Source: Argyresthia goedartella (lineage: Eukaryota; Arthropoda; Insecta; Lepidoptera; Argyresthiidae). From it: a stretch of 64,000 nucleotides of DNA. Numbering within the stretch: the stretch's first letter is position 1; every line of letters starts with the position of its first letter. The position numbers were made by a program, and so were the translations under genes. Below are positions 20,601 through 31,058 of this stretch, piece by piece. A model generated the notes under the pieces. It ran no database searches. It worked only from the letters and a program-made list of their open reading frames with translations, and had not been told where the DNA came from. The stretch spans positions 32,272,001 to 32,336,000 of the forward strand of contig OX463824.1 in NCBI GenBank assembly GCA_949825045.1, given 5' to 3'.

Positions 20601-20840
20601 CTAACTGTGATGGTCGGTATCCAAGATTGGCATGGAAGATTCTTCGCTGCCGGATGGGGTCTCGGGCGGCATAGCAGATTCCTCCGTCAATCCCTGCATC
20701 CCGGGCGATCCAGGTTGGGGCTCGCTAGCGTCAGTCACCTCGACTACGGGAGGCTGGGTGACGCTCGAGGAGGACTCCTCGCTCTCGTCGTCTGCATCTG
20801 CACAGAACAAAAACCAAAGCACAAAAACTTGTTCACTCAA
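20601..20840 (-). pseudogene. Acidic C-terminal tail of polyprotein
   Basis: The minus frame contains the acidic run DADDESEESSSS, then Pro/Ser/Glu-rich sequence and ends MPILDTDHHS. It lies immediately before the 3' LTR, where the end of a gypsy pol polyprotein would be. There are no enzymatic motifs. Confidence 0.4.
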
Positions 20841-21920
20841 TTCAAAACAAAGTAAGGAAACTACTTAATAGGTAGGTGCGTTAAAACAGCAATACGGTAA
20901 GCTAGCTAACCTAGCCTAGCCTAAACACAACGGGTATAAAACAAACTGATATCTGTACCGATCACCAGGGGCAGTTCCCGTCGGGGGAGTGCCGCCTCAC
21001 GACTCGTTAGAGATCTAAGCGCACTTACGTGAGACATAACTTTGCGCGTGTGAACCGGTTCCACATAAAAGAATGTTTCAACCCAAACCTTTAATAACCC
21101 ATGGACAGTGCTTCCTATACAAGCACCGCACACATACATACACCACGACTCGTCAGAGACCAACCCGTGGCATGACGCTGCGTGTACAAATGCTCCAGGA
21201 CCACGTATCTGAGCGTCTCCAAGACAGTGTCCGAGCATACAACGTCAAGCACGTTCCACATACCAGAATCGCATGTCTGAGCGCACTCCAAGACAGCATT
21301 CCAGAACATAAAACGTACTTTATACTGGAAGTACATCTGTCAGCCAAGACAGCTTACCCAAGTACACGGACTTCAAGATAGAGGCTATCCAGACTGCAAG
21401 GTAAAACCTCCATCGGCTGTGTCCACCCCATGCATAAACATATCACACTAACAAAAATAACAGGACACCCAAAAAAAATACTTTCTTGAGAACATTATCT
21501 TTAAGACAGACAGAGGCCCTGCATAATAAAAATCACCCAAGGTATCACCAATCGCCGTCTAGATATTTTGATACACACTGCACAGTGATCACCACATATT
21601 GTCATAAAGGTAGTCAGTAAGTCTGTAGTCACACATAAGTAAGAGAATAAGTCTACGAAAGGGATAATTAACAAGATAGGTTAAGGGAGTTTGCAATTAT
21701 GTACTTTCCTATTACAGTGACACACAGTACCATGTGGATCAAAAATCTATGGGCTCTCACATTCGAAGAAAGCGGCACACGTCTCGGAACACCACTCTCC
21801 TCGCCAACACTGCATAACTTAAGCACATATTTGAGTGCTAATGTTATACTAAACCAGGCTCACAGCCTCCAGGCCCCACGGCCTCCAGGTACTCAGTCTC
21901 CAGGCCCACGGCCTCCAGGC
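20841..21920. other. Interior non-coding part of the deleted LTR element
   Basis: No domain is recognised. An imperfect 40-bp direct repeat (21,208-21,246 and 21,277-21,317, sharing CTCCAAGACAG) is visible. A short tandem array of CCTCCAGG-containing units lies at 21,856-21,921. Frames here are short and interrupted. Confidence 0.4.
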
Positions 21921-22420
21921 TTATAGCAGAGGCCCAATTTTCCGCTTGCTATAGCCCCCGTGACAAAAGTCACGCCAGATTAGTATCTGCAGACGGTTGC
22001 ACCGTCTCATATAGCCGGGAACACCCGCTGCCGAGTCATAGCATCCTTTATCCGCTACGGCTCGCCGACGCCCTCGAAGAAAGCTTCGCAGGCGTCTGAT
22101 GTCCACTCGCCACGCCACAGCACCATGTGCTGCTCTGTTGCTTGGATGCATTTGCCGTAGGAACCCGCCAACAGTTCAGGCTCGTAGCGTAGGTGAGGCA
22201 GCCTTGTAAGGGCCCTCATGCAGGAGTCCAGCTTGCCAGCACTCTGCGAGTTTTTAGAGAGAAACACGAAGTCACCATTAGAAAACGTCTTAGGTTCCTT
22301 ACGACCTTCATTAGCATGCGTATCCTGTCGCCGCTGATTGGCAACGAGCAACTCTGTTGCACGCTGTTGACTCAATGTGGTTAGTGACCAAAGTGTTACA
22401 CGTGTTAAAGTTACACCCAC
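21921..22420 (-). pseudogene. Integrase C-terminal region (gypsy-like), frameshifted
   Basis: The minus frame 22,420-22,055 reads ELLVANQRRQDTHANEGRK, then FSNGDFVFLSKNSQSAGKLDS. This is the basic spacer and GDFV box typical of the integrase C-terminal domain. After a frameshift the product continues in 22,151-21,921 (MHPSNRAAHGAVAWR) or in the first frame as EHMVLWRGEWTSDACEAFFEG. The DDE core that should precede it is missing. Confidence 0.55.
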
Positions 22421-22749
22421 AACATAATGGTTCTAATGCTGCAGAGCTCGCAGCGTACTTTATTCCACACCTTGTAATAACTTACTGTAGCAGGAAACAA
22501 CTCGCTTGTGTCCTCCATCACGAACCTGCATAAGCAAAGTTCCATAACCGATAGAACTTGTATCAGTATAGAACTTGTAGATTGCAAGCACCGGTTCTTC
22601 TAGGTCTGTGCGTGCAACCTACAATTCCGGTCTGGAAAGCAGCTATTCATTCGGGTTTTTTGAGCGAAATAACAACCTTATCATGGCTCGGCCGTACCTG
22701 ACCCTCGCTAATAGTCATGCCTGCCAAAACATTCAATATCCTTCGCTAG

Positions 22750-23700
22750 GAAGGGACATTATTATTAGAACCACTGTATATTGAAGTACTCGAACCTCCC
22801 CATGTATTCTTCCTAGATTGCTTATTACAGGAAGCTTGCCTGTGTCCTAACTGTTTCGCAACATGTGAATTGCGCTTTCTACAAAACGTAACGGGTTTGC
22901 CTTTCGTGGGGATCCTACTTTGTGACGTACTAGTACGAACGGTAGACGGAATATTTTTATGCACCCTAGGCTTGACATAGATTAAGGAAAAATCTACTAG
23001 GTTACTTGGATGTAGTTGTGTCTGTGGCTGCTATTCTAATGTGTGGATCAGTAACAAGGCACTGCACTATCGCCGAAATCATTCATAGTCACTCCAATTG
23101 TTTTGCGATAAGGCGCGATCTACCTTCTCACACTAATCCTCAATGTTATGAAAACTCTAGATGTAAAAATGATGGTTAGATCTCATCGTAGATACCAATC
23201 GCCCGAATCACATCCACAAATTTTTCTGCCATCGTACTATTTTTTTCGGCATAAATACCTCGCTAGTATTCACGTTTGTATGAATACTTTCCGACACAGA
23301 CCCAGCAGGCCCGCAGACTCGAGGCTCGATCGGTGGCGGCTGTGCACACCCGGTGCGGGGGCGAGGAGTGTCGCGCATTGAGCCTGCTCAAGCGCATGCC
23401 GCCATGCTGGCGGCGGCGGCGGTGGGTCGCGTCAAAATTGTTTGCAGCGAGACGGCGACGACGGGTAGAACAACACCACCACCCACAGGCCCAACTGCTT
23501 TGCGGTCTTCTAACGCACAGAGGCGAGCCAAGATCGCAGACATTTCCTGTTGCAACTGGCCTTCAGGAGTACGCTCCTTGTATCGTTTTCACTTTTCACT
23601 TCACTTTTCACATTATGATGTCGCTCACGTGAACGACTACTTTCACGTCGGCTACGACGTTATTCACAATCCGACATCTTTCACTCGTACAATTTTAAAA
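22750..23700 (-). pseudogene. gag remnant with zinc-knuckle-like motif
   Basis: Minus-strand frames near 23,560-23,300 read QLQQEMSAILARLCALEDRK, an amphipathic heptad-like stretch, then an Ala/Pro-rich linker. Near 22,890-22,800 a Cys/His cluster, CRKRNSHVAKQLGHRQASC, resembles a frameshifted retroviral-type knuckle. Several stops interrupt it. Position just inside the 5' (right) LTR fits gag. Confidence 0.5.
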
Positions 23701-23750
23701 TTGATGTAGGCGTGTGAGATAGAATCACAGGAATCCTATCCCACTTCTGA

Positions 23751-24087
23751 TCTTGGAAATAAGACCAGAAGTGATTTTTTTTAAAAATTTAATCACTACT
23801 ACCTAAGGAAATTCAACTCAAAATAGAATTATTTGACAACAATTTAATTTACACCATTTAACAGTTCATCCAAACGACCAAATTAGAAATTATTACAAAC
23901 CAAGTAAAGCAATCACAAAATGAACACACAACACTATAACCTCACAATTACGTTAACACTAAAATCGATAACCAAACCGGCAGAGTGACGACCTAATAGC
24001 ACGAAAAACGAAGCGAGAATGTGGCGGTACCGGCGGGGCATCGCCTTTTATAGTCTCTCCCCTCTACTATTAATCTTCCCTCCAACA
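23751..24087 (-). repeat. 5' LTR of the deleted element
   Basis: Pairs with 20,222-20,558. On the minus strand a TATAAAAG box lies only about 35 bases inside the LTR start. Confidence 0.9.
24045..24052 (-). promoter_or_regulatory. Probable TATA box in LTR
   Basis: The minus strand reads CTATAAAAGGCG here. The same box is in the other LTR at 20,516-20,523. It is about 35 bases from the LTR's 5' edge, an unusually short U3. Confidence 0.5.
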
Positions 24088-24121
24088 ATATTATAATTTC
24101 TTTCTTTTTTTACGTGACTAT

Positions 24122-24880
24122 GACTTTTAAACAAAATCGACTATACTAGACAAAATATGCTTTTTTAAAAGTGATTCTTCTCTGAAAGTGATGATTCTTC
24201 ACAAATCCAGGAAGTGATTCTGCATTTGTGATGTTTTGCGGTAGTTTGTTAAATATATGCGCTCCCCCAAACAATATACTAGTTTTGCCGTAGTTTGTTC
24301 TCGGTGCTATTAATTGTATCTTATTGCCACCTCTAAGGTTGTGCGTGATATTTTTCTTTGTGAAGACTACTTCAGAGTGAGTTAAGTTATTTAAAATTTT
24401 ATAAACCAGGATACATGTTTTGTATATATAGAGTTGTTTTATATGCATTAATTTAGTTTCTTTATACACTTTCACTGTTGACGTTAAAAAATCCATTCCA
24501 AATAGTACTTTTATCGATTTATTTTGTGCTATTTTTGATTGCTTTAAATGTGTACTGGCTGCACTTCCCCAGACTTCTATAAGATATTCAAGCTGCGGTT
24601 GGATTAATGAGTTGTAGATATTGTACTTAACTTTTTTATGTAGACATCCAGTAATTCGTCGTAACATACCAGTGAGCGATGATATTTTGGAAATCATACG
24701 TTCAATTTGTAACTGCCAAGTCAACAGTGGATCCAGGGTAAGACCCAGATATTTTTCGTGGCTGGATATACATATAGACTCCCCGTTAAAGAGAAGTGGA
24801 TCGTGGTTCGGAATTGGTTTATTCTTTGCTGCAAATATCATGTAGCTTGTTTTGTTAGCATTTATTGTTAGTAAATTATA
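24122..24880 (-). pseudogene. LINE-M reverse transcriptase C-terminal fragment, copy 1
   Basis: The minus frame (open 24,841-24,146 and readable from about 24,880) has no catalytic motifs, only the thumb and C-terminal region: SYMIFAAKNKPIP, then KYLGLTLDPLLTWQLQIERM, a QPQLEYLIEVWGSA block and CILVYKILNNL. It is 5'-truncated. Near 24,176 a short insertion shifts the last codons relative to copy 2 at 45,900. Its right edge abuts the LINE-K tail on the opposite strand, so one inserted beside or into the other. Confidence 0.85.
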
Positions 24881-25123
24881 TTGAAAAATAAACTAGCTAT
24901 ACCTACTACTAGGCTCCATAAGGTTAATGTATCTTTTAAAGGGCAATGTATTGGCTTTTACAGCAAAATACCGACTGAGTTACAAGAATTGTCTGTAAAT
25001 AAATTTAAAAATGTTGTTAAAAATCACTTATGTAAAAAAGGTTACTACAAATTATCAGATTATGTAGAAGACAAGAAAGCTTGGGAAGGTGTTTGCTCCA
25101 ATTCTGTAAAAAATAACGTATAA
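24881..25123 (+). pseudogene. LINE-K-type ORF2 C-terminal fragment, copy 1
   Basis: The frame reads RLHKVNVSFKGQCIGFYSKIP and later NHLCKKGYYKLSDYVEDKKAW before its natural stop at 25,121-25,123. It aligns with the end of the LINE-K ORF2 at 9,600-9,780, but is a distinct subfamily. The start is truncated. It may be the missing C-terminus of the relic at 19,098-20,110, which stops just before this region. Confidence 0.8.
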
Positions 25124-25124
25124 A

Positions 25125-25158
25125 GCTGGAGGTTTCTAGTCGCCTCTTTGCCTCCAGC
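25125..25158 (+). other. LINE 3' UTR hairpin (subfamily 2), copy 1
   Basis: GCTGGAGG pairs with CCTCCAGC around an 18-base loop beginning TTTCTAG. It sits one base after the ORF2 stop. The loop resembles that at 9,938-9,953, while the stem bases differ. Confidence 0.7.
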
Positions 25159-25204
25159 ATCTAAAACATTGAGGTGACGGAATTCAAACTGAGTTCTATA
25201 TTTC

Positions 25205-25275
25205 CCTGTACCTTAAGGTACAGGTCAAATCTTAAACTAACACATGTTTAAACATGTGTTAGTTTAAGATTTGAC
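25205..25275. other. Adjacent perfect palindromes (20 and 52 bases), copy 1
   Basis: 25,205-25,224 is a perfect 20-base palindrome around CCTTAAGG. 25,224-25,275 is a perfect 52-base palindrome whose centre is ATGTTTAAACAT. They share one base. Both lie in the 3' UTR of the LINE-K-type fragment, about 45 bases before the AATAAAT and GATTTT-unit tail (25,315-25,347). Confidence 0.95.
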
Positions 25276-25378
25276 ATTCTCCAAATGTTACCTATGTGTT
25301 TCTTATGGAAATAAATTCTTTTTGATTTTGATTTGATTTGATTTTGATGTCTCCTCCTCTCCTCTACAACATTTTACG

Positions 25379-26135
25379 ATCCACGCTATCCACGCTATCC
25401 AACCTTCCTACGAGACGGTTATCAATTTCTTTCTTCCAGCAGGCCTCGGAGAACTTGTGCTATTTCCATGCTCACTACCCCACAGCATAACACCGCGGCC
25501 TATGAGCACGAATTTAGACTTCGGGCCATTCGGTTGTAAAATGCACTCACCTGCACCATCAGGGACAGTCCAACTCTGAATATATTTTAAAGTCGTGTGA
25601 AGAAGCATTACCTCTCCCTTTAGAGTTATAGGTATTATGTGTGTAAGTATTTATTCGTATATATAGTTTATTATAAGTATTCATTATGTTTAATTTCCCA
25701 CGCCTACCGAACGGCTTGGAATCCCGAGGGGGATGTGCCTTTGGCCGCACGTGAGAGAAAAGAATTGATGAAATTGTTATTACCTTGTCACCGCAGACAG
25801 GATAGATTGAAGGCTCGATTCGAGACAGGGGAATGCGGGAGAGGAGACAGTTTTGGAATGGGGGATGGGATCGAACCCTTGCCGTCGCTGTCCGACGCCG
25901 TCGCCGGCGTATATTATCATAGTAATTATATTATTTATTTTATTCATTGTAAGTACTTGTTTGTTTCCTTATATTGTTGTACGCATAGGTCTTCCCTTGC
26001 TCAGCAATCAACCTTTGCCATCTTATCCTGGTTTGCTGGAAGAGATCTCTTATTAGAGATAAGCTTGCCTTTGTACACTATTTTCATGTAACTATTGTTT
26101 TTTATAAGTTTTGTGTGCAATAAAGAAATATGAAA
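25379..26135 (+). mobile_element. LINE-D 3' end fragment, copy 1, with inserted LTR piece
   Basis: The frame starts PRYPTFLRD near 25,395 and continues through SSSRPRR and TIRDSPTLNIF to a stop at 25,621, matching the ORF2 end of LINE-D at 30,330-30,555. A nonsense change (TGG to TAA in FGCNA context, near 25,537) is absent from copy 2. The 3' UTR contains the hairpin ATCTCT-TATT-AGAGAT (26,045-26,060) and ends CAATAAAGAAATATG. 25,687-25,909 is an inserted BEL LTR piece. Confidence 0.8.
25687..25909 (-). repeat. BEL LTR fragment present only in unit 1
   Basis: TGTTTAATTTCCCACGCC to GCCGTCGCCGGCG matches the first part of the LTR at 6,095. The uninterrupted sequence, ATAAGTATTTAGTATATTATC, is seen in unit 2 near 47,420. 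The fragment lacks the LTR's other end. Confidence 0.85.
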
Positions 26136-26136
26136 A

Positions 26137-26581
26137 ATGTCTGAGGACGTTGTCTATGTGCTAACGGAGTGTGTCTGGAACAAAGCCTTTAAGATGCAGT
26201 TAATCAGTCACAACTATAAGTTTTTCTTAGGTGTGGGTGGATGTAATAGCTTTCTGGCTTTCCCAACCACCGGGGAAGCCAGAATGCTGTATAAATTAGC
26301 TAAAATTTAGTGTGTCTTTTTAATAAATTGTCAATATCATATTCAGGAGTAGGTTTATTTCTTTTTAACACGCTCTTATTAGCTTCACTGTAGTATGCAT
26401 GTATGTTTGTAACGGAGTCATTGAACGCTCTTTTCGCCTACTTCAAAACGTCAGATTAATTTTAAATTTTGCACACCTATGCTCTGTTTCTAGGGCAGGC
26501 GAAAAAACGGACAATGACATAAAGTATTATGTTAGCGTCGAAACAAAATCAGAGATAAGAAACCTGATTCGAGGTGTTTAG
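26137..26581 (+). CDS. Two short unidentified frames, copy 1
   Basis: The first frame, starting MSEDVVYVLTECV near 26,138, ends after LYKLAKI near 26,310. The second (26,399-26,581) reads NGVIERSFRLLQNVRLILNF and ends IRNLIRGV. Both recur in unit 2 (47,667-47,882 and 47,929-48,111) with a few changes. The ERSFRLLQ block loosely recalls the third catalytic block of Harbinger-type transposases, but nothing else supports that. I do not assign a function. Confidence 0.25.
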
Positions 26582-26611
26582 AATCACACAAGTTTACAAA
26601 TTCGGATCAAC

Positions 26612-26739
26612 TTTTGGACCTGAGCAGATGAAAACTATTTCATTATGTTATTTGATGGCCTGAACTCAAATCATCAATCCGTGTGTCAAAATTGGTTCTA
26701 TTTTTTCTAGAGCAAGCTTTTAGTTGCTCAGGTCCAAAA
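26612..26739. repeat. MITE-like element with 15-bp terminal inverted repeats, copy 1
   Basis: TTTTGGACCTGAGCA at 26,612 is perfectly complementary to 26,725-26,739, giving a 128-bp non-coding unit. In unit 2 the same unit lies at 48,142-48,268 with one mismatch in the left repeat. No clear target duplication is visible. Confidence 0.55.
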
Positions 26740-26823
26740 CGGTGTATACTTGTATAATTAAACATCTTTTAGATATCAGCAAACAATTTTATTATAAATA
26801 ACATACATAAATATAATAAATAA

Positions 26824-29800
26824 TCAGTGTTGGGCGGATTTACGGCCGCTAACTGATAAGTTTCCCAGCAAGGAGGCCCCCTTGCCTACCGGCATTGGGA
26901 AGAAACTAGCTGCGGGGACTACAGCTGGCTCCGCCCAAGGCGCAGTTACCAGGCGACAGGCGGCTCAGACGCAGATCAAGAAGAAGTAAGGTTAGGTTCG
27001 TCTGTCCGCAAGCCAGTCATACTCGGCCTTCCATTTTCGCGATGCAGTGGTCATTTGGCTGTGTTAACTTTTTATTTGCGAGGTAGTAGCACTTTGCGTC
27101 CAAGAGTCTAAAGTACAATTTTCGGTTCTCTAGACATTACGACATGGTAGGTCTGTCACTGTTTTTTTTTTTTTTCCTTTTCATTATGCACGCATCTGCG
27201 TATGTGTACTTTTTAACAGTGGGATCGAAACGCAAACCTCAAACTTTGTACTTATTTATTTTTAAAGTGTTTGTTGGCAAAAATGTTTGCGTTTCGTTCG
27301 GGCTCCATGTCGCGGTCCTTTTTGCGTTTACCTCGCCGTGGCCTAACTTTCAAAACATTTTTCAAGTTATGTTCTATTTTGTTTCTGTGCCTTCACTGTC
27401 CGCTGCCCAGTTGTTAATTTATTTTATCCTGTGTGTTGTTTATAACTAAAAGAAGTAGGTTTTCTGCTTACTTCAGCAATCGTTGTCTGGCAATGGGTCT
27501 AGGTCATTCCGTTAAGTTATTTACTTGTTTTTTTTTTGTGTTTTATTAACATTTACATTATTGTAGTATATATTTTTATACATATATCTATATTATTTAC
27601 CTATATATAGTATGGATATCCATAATGATAGCTTCTTGTCGTGTGCTTCTAGCGATGAATTTATTAGTGCGGAAAGCGATATTTCCACTGTGGAAGAACC
27701 GCTTTCCGTCAAACTTAAGACTGTCTTTGGTGGGTCAGGGAAAAATCTGAACATAGTGCACATCAATGCTCAAAGTATTCACACTAGCTACCCCGATCTC
27801 ATCGAGGCTTTTTCTGAGCAACGTGTGGACGGCATCCTTGTCTCTGAGTCGTTCCTTAAGCCTTCACTCCCTTCATCCATGTACTCTCTTCCAGGCTTCA
27901 GGCTATATAGGAACGACAGAACCGGAAAGGCAGACGGAGGTGTCGTTGTTTACCTGCGTGCGGAAATTGTTTGTAAGGTGATTAATGTATCCCCTAGCCA
28001 GTACTCCGAGTCTGCTGAATACCTCTTCCTTGAAATTGTTCTTCATCACAATAAGGTGCTGCTTGGTGTCCTCTATAGCCCCTCTCTTCGTGTTGACTAC
28101 TTCGACACCTTTGAATCCCTTCTTAATGATTTGACCCCAATTTACGACGACACTCTCATTCTTGGGGATTTCAACACCTGTCTCCTCAAAAAGAATTCCC
28201 GTTCTGCCAAACTCAGGTCCATAGTTGATTCATTCAATCTCCACATCTTGCCACTTGAGGCCACTCATTTCCAGCCGCATTGTTCTCCCTCTCTTCTAGA
28301 CATCATAATTGTCTCCAACTTGGATAAGGTTGCCTCTCACGGTCAACTTAACTCTCCTTTCTCCTTCCACGATCTCATCTACCTCTCCTATAAGATTAGG
28401 TGTCCGAAGAGCAGAACGAAATTCATAGATATTCGAAGCTTCAAAGGCATAGATGTGGAGTCCCTTAGGTCTGATGTCTCACTGGTCGATTGGTCCCCTG
28501 TCATCTTGAGCGAGAACGTTGACGACAAAATCCACAACTTTAATGCAATTGTCTTGGGACTTTACGATAAACATGCTCCCATTAAGAAAGTCAGGGTAAA
28601 ACACCTGCCAGCGCCCTGGCTTAACGATGCTATCAAGCGCCTAATGGTTAAGAAAAATCGCGCTAAGTGTAACTACAAAAAGGATCCGACAGATGACAAC
28701 TTTCTTTCCTACAAATGCCTTCGCAATCGATGCAATCGTCTCTGTCGAGACGCCAAGCGCCGCCACATCTTCGAGTGTATCGAAAGGTACACCCCAGCTC
28801 AGGTGTGGAAATTCCTCAGGACACTTGGTATTGGCAAATCCCAGGACATGCATTCGGGTGATGTTGATCTGAATGCTCTCAATCAATTCCTCTCTGCTCC
28901 ACCAGTTGTAATGGACCCTTCTATCAAGGAAGCCACTCTTCAGAGTCTGCGCTCTAGGTCATTACCCAACACCACTCCTTTCAACCTGAGCAATGTTGGA
29001 AGCGACACGGTTAAGAAAGCATTTCTAGCATAATTGCTAGAGCTAATGCTCCAAAGCTGTAGGAGATGATAATATCTGTCAACGAATGATTCTAACTATC
29101 CTCGATGATCTGCTTAAGGCCATAACACATATTTTAAATTTCTCCATTTCCAATTGTTCTTTCCCTACTGCTTGGAAACAAGCATTAGTTATCCCTCTCC
29201 TCAAAACATCCAATCCCACCTCCTTTAAAGAGTATCGCCCCATTTCTATCCTGCCGATCCTTTCTAAAGTCCTCGAATCCATTGTCCATACTCAGCTCTC
29301 CCATTATCTATCCTCTAAAAATCTACTTAATCCTTTTCAGTCTGGCTTTAGAACGGGTCATAGTACTGTTACGGCTTTATTAAAAGTGACCGATGATATT
29401 CAGGTCGCCATGGATCAAAGGCAGCTCTCGGTGCTGGCTCTGCTGGACTTCAGCAGTGCTTTTGACTGTGTTGACTTCGACATTCTCGTTGAACTTCTCA
29501 AATCTCTTAACATCTCCTCCCTCTCTGCCAGCTGGTTTGACTCTTACCTAAGGAACCGAAAACAGCGTATCAAGTCGGAGGATGCTTGTACGGAGTGGTG
29601 TGACCTCTCTTCCGGTGTCCCCCAAGGTGGCATTCTTTCTCCTCTTCTATTCTCAATATTTATCAATTCCATATCCGATGTCCTCTCTTCTTCCTATCAT
29701 CTCTACGCGGATGACCTTCAGATCTATCGTCACTTCTCTCCTGATGATGTAAATTCCGCTGTGGAAGCGTTAAACGCTGACTTGGCTGGTATTAGTGGAT

Positions 29801-30765
29801 GGGCATCGTCATTTGGGTTGCTGGTTAATCCGAATAAGTCCCAGGCCATGATTATAGGTACCAGACACTCTTTAAACACGTTGCAGCAATTGTCTGTCCC
29901 TTCTGTAACTTATAACGGTACTGTAATCATGTAAAGCGATAAAGCTAAAAACCTGGGTGTCATCTTTGATAATCAATTGTCCTGGTCAATGCATGTTAAT
30001 GAGGTCAGCAGGCGAGTTTACGCAACTTTTCATTCCCTCAGGAGACTTCAGAACTTTCTTCCTCGCCAGACCAAAATAACTCTCGCTCAGTCCCTTCTTC
30101 TCCCCCTCATTGATGATGCTGATGTTTGCTGGGTGAGCGCAAATGAAGAACAACTGAACAAACTCGAACGACTTCAAAATCTCGGGATTTGGTTCATCTT
30201 CGGACTGCGCAAGTATGACCACGTATCTCGGCATCGCAGGGAGCTGAAGTGGCTACCGATTCGGCTTCGACGGGACTCTCATATCCTGTGTTTCCTTTAT
30301 AATATTTTGTGGAACCCTCGTTACCCTAACTTCCTACGTGATCGCTTCGAATTTCTTTCTTCAAGCAGGCCTCGGAGAACTCATATGGCGTCTACGCTCA
30401 AAGCTCCAGATCGCTCCACTGCAGCCTACGAGCACGGGTTCAGAATCCGAGCCGTACGACTGTGGAATGAGCTTCCTTGCACTATCAGGGACAGTCGATC
30501 TCTAAATATATTCAAAAACCGGCTAAAGAAGCACTATCTCTCCCTTTCCAGTTAGAAAATATATATATATTTGTATGTATTAGTTTATTATACGGTTTAT
30601 TCATATTTGTACGTTGTATTTAAGTAATTGTGTATGCAGTCTATTTTTAGCAATTAGGGTTATCAGTATAATACATACTGTTTGTAGTATATATTAGTCG
30701 TAGTATTTATAGAGTTTTATTGTACGCGCAGGTCTTCCCCCGCTCAACCATCATCTCTCCTACCA
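26824..30765 (+). mobile_element. LINE-D copy truncated at both ends
   Basis: It begins inside the end of ORF1 (in-frame QCWADLRPLTDKFP to a stop at 26,987) and continues through an ORF1-ORF2 spacer, ORF2 (27,612-30,555) and part of the 3' UTR. It stops at CTCCTACCAC where sister copies go on for over 150 bases to CAATAAAGAAATATG. In unit 2 the corresponding interval (48,353-49,234) holds different DNA, so this copy is not a simple insertion. A deletion or recombination removed its 3' end together with the sequence still seen in unit 2. Confidence 0.85.
27612..30555 (+). pseudogene. LINE-D ORF2 (endonuclease and RT), three breaks
   Basis: The first frame (27,612-29,033) holds the endonuclease: NIVHINAQSIHTSYPDL, a LVSESFLKPSLP block, GVLYSPSLR, LILGDFNTCLL and SFHDLIYLS. 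The RT linker follows. Near 29,030-29,055 two frame changes occur. The second frame (29,086-29,934) has YRPISILPILSKVLES, LLDFSSAFDCVDFDIL, SGVPQGGILSPLLFSIF and the catalytic YADDLQIY. A TAA at 29,932 stands where the sister copy encodes Tyr. The third frame (29,977-30,555) is the C-terminal domain. The catalytic residues are retained, but the breaks make it non-functional. Confidence 0.92.
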
Positions 30766-31030
30766 CTTAATATTACCTTAATCCTAGTACCTAACTTAAC
30801 AAATAAAATAAATAGATTTCTACATACTAAGTCTAAGGATTCTTGATAAGCGTTATTTAACCAGCCAACGTTCCAAATGAGATTATTGCTATGACAAAAG
30901 CCGTAGGCGCTTAACTCGCACCAACGAAGAAGCAAGCGATATGTAGACGTCACACGAATACTCGTGGAACGGGGTGCGGCCATGACTCACTTTGCTCGGG
31001 ACTACCGTACCTCACATTCGACACCACTAC
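30766..31030. other. Spacer left of LINE-B, unit 1
   Basis: No gene is recognised. The first 60 bases (TTAATATTACCTTAATCC onwards) are shared with unit 2 at 49,235. About 240 bases (30,826-31,067), which include the (TTTA)n tail, are absent from unit 2. Confidence 0.6.
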
Positions 31031-31058
31031 TTTTATTTATTTATTTATTTATTTATTA
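31031..31058. repeat. (TTTA)n, likely 3' tail of LINE-B
   Basis: Seven TTTA units. On the minus strand this is an (AATA)n run placed just after the LINE-B 3' UTR, as expected of a LINE tail. Confidence 0.7.

Larger units (their letters stand above)
20222..24087 (-). mobile_element. Internally deleted LTR retrotransposon (gypsy-like), minus strand
   Basis: Two 337-bp direct repeats (20,222-20,558 and 23,751-24,087) differ at only a few positions and bound the element. Flanking ATAT at 20,218-20,221 and 24,088-24,091 is a 4-bp target duplication. The minus-strand interior holds a gag region with a zinc-knuckle-like piece (22,750-23,700), then directly an integrase C-terminal region (21,921-22,420) and an acidic C-terminal tail (20,601-20,840). 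Protease, RT, RNase H and the integrase core are absent, so this is a non-autonomous deletion derivative. Assignment to gypsy rests on the integrase tail and on the 4-bp duplication, and is tentative. Confidence 0.85.

Noticed and set aside
20490..20855. A 121-codon plus-strand frame starting in the LTR
   Set aside because: It is opposite to the element's coding strand, overlaps the LTR edge and shows only low-complexity composition.
21208..21317. Minisatellite
   Set aside because: Only two imperfect units are visible, so I left it as a note on the LTR element interior.
26399..26581. Harbinger transposase
   Set aside because: Only one loose block (ERSFRLLQ) resembles it. No DDE aspartates or HTH are present.
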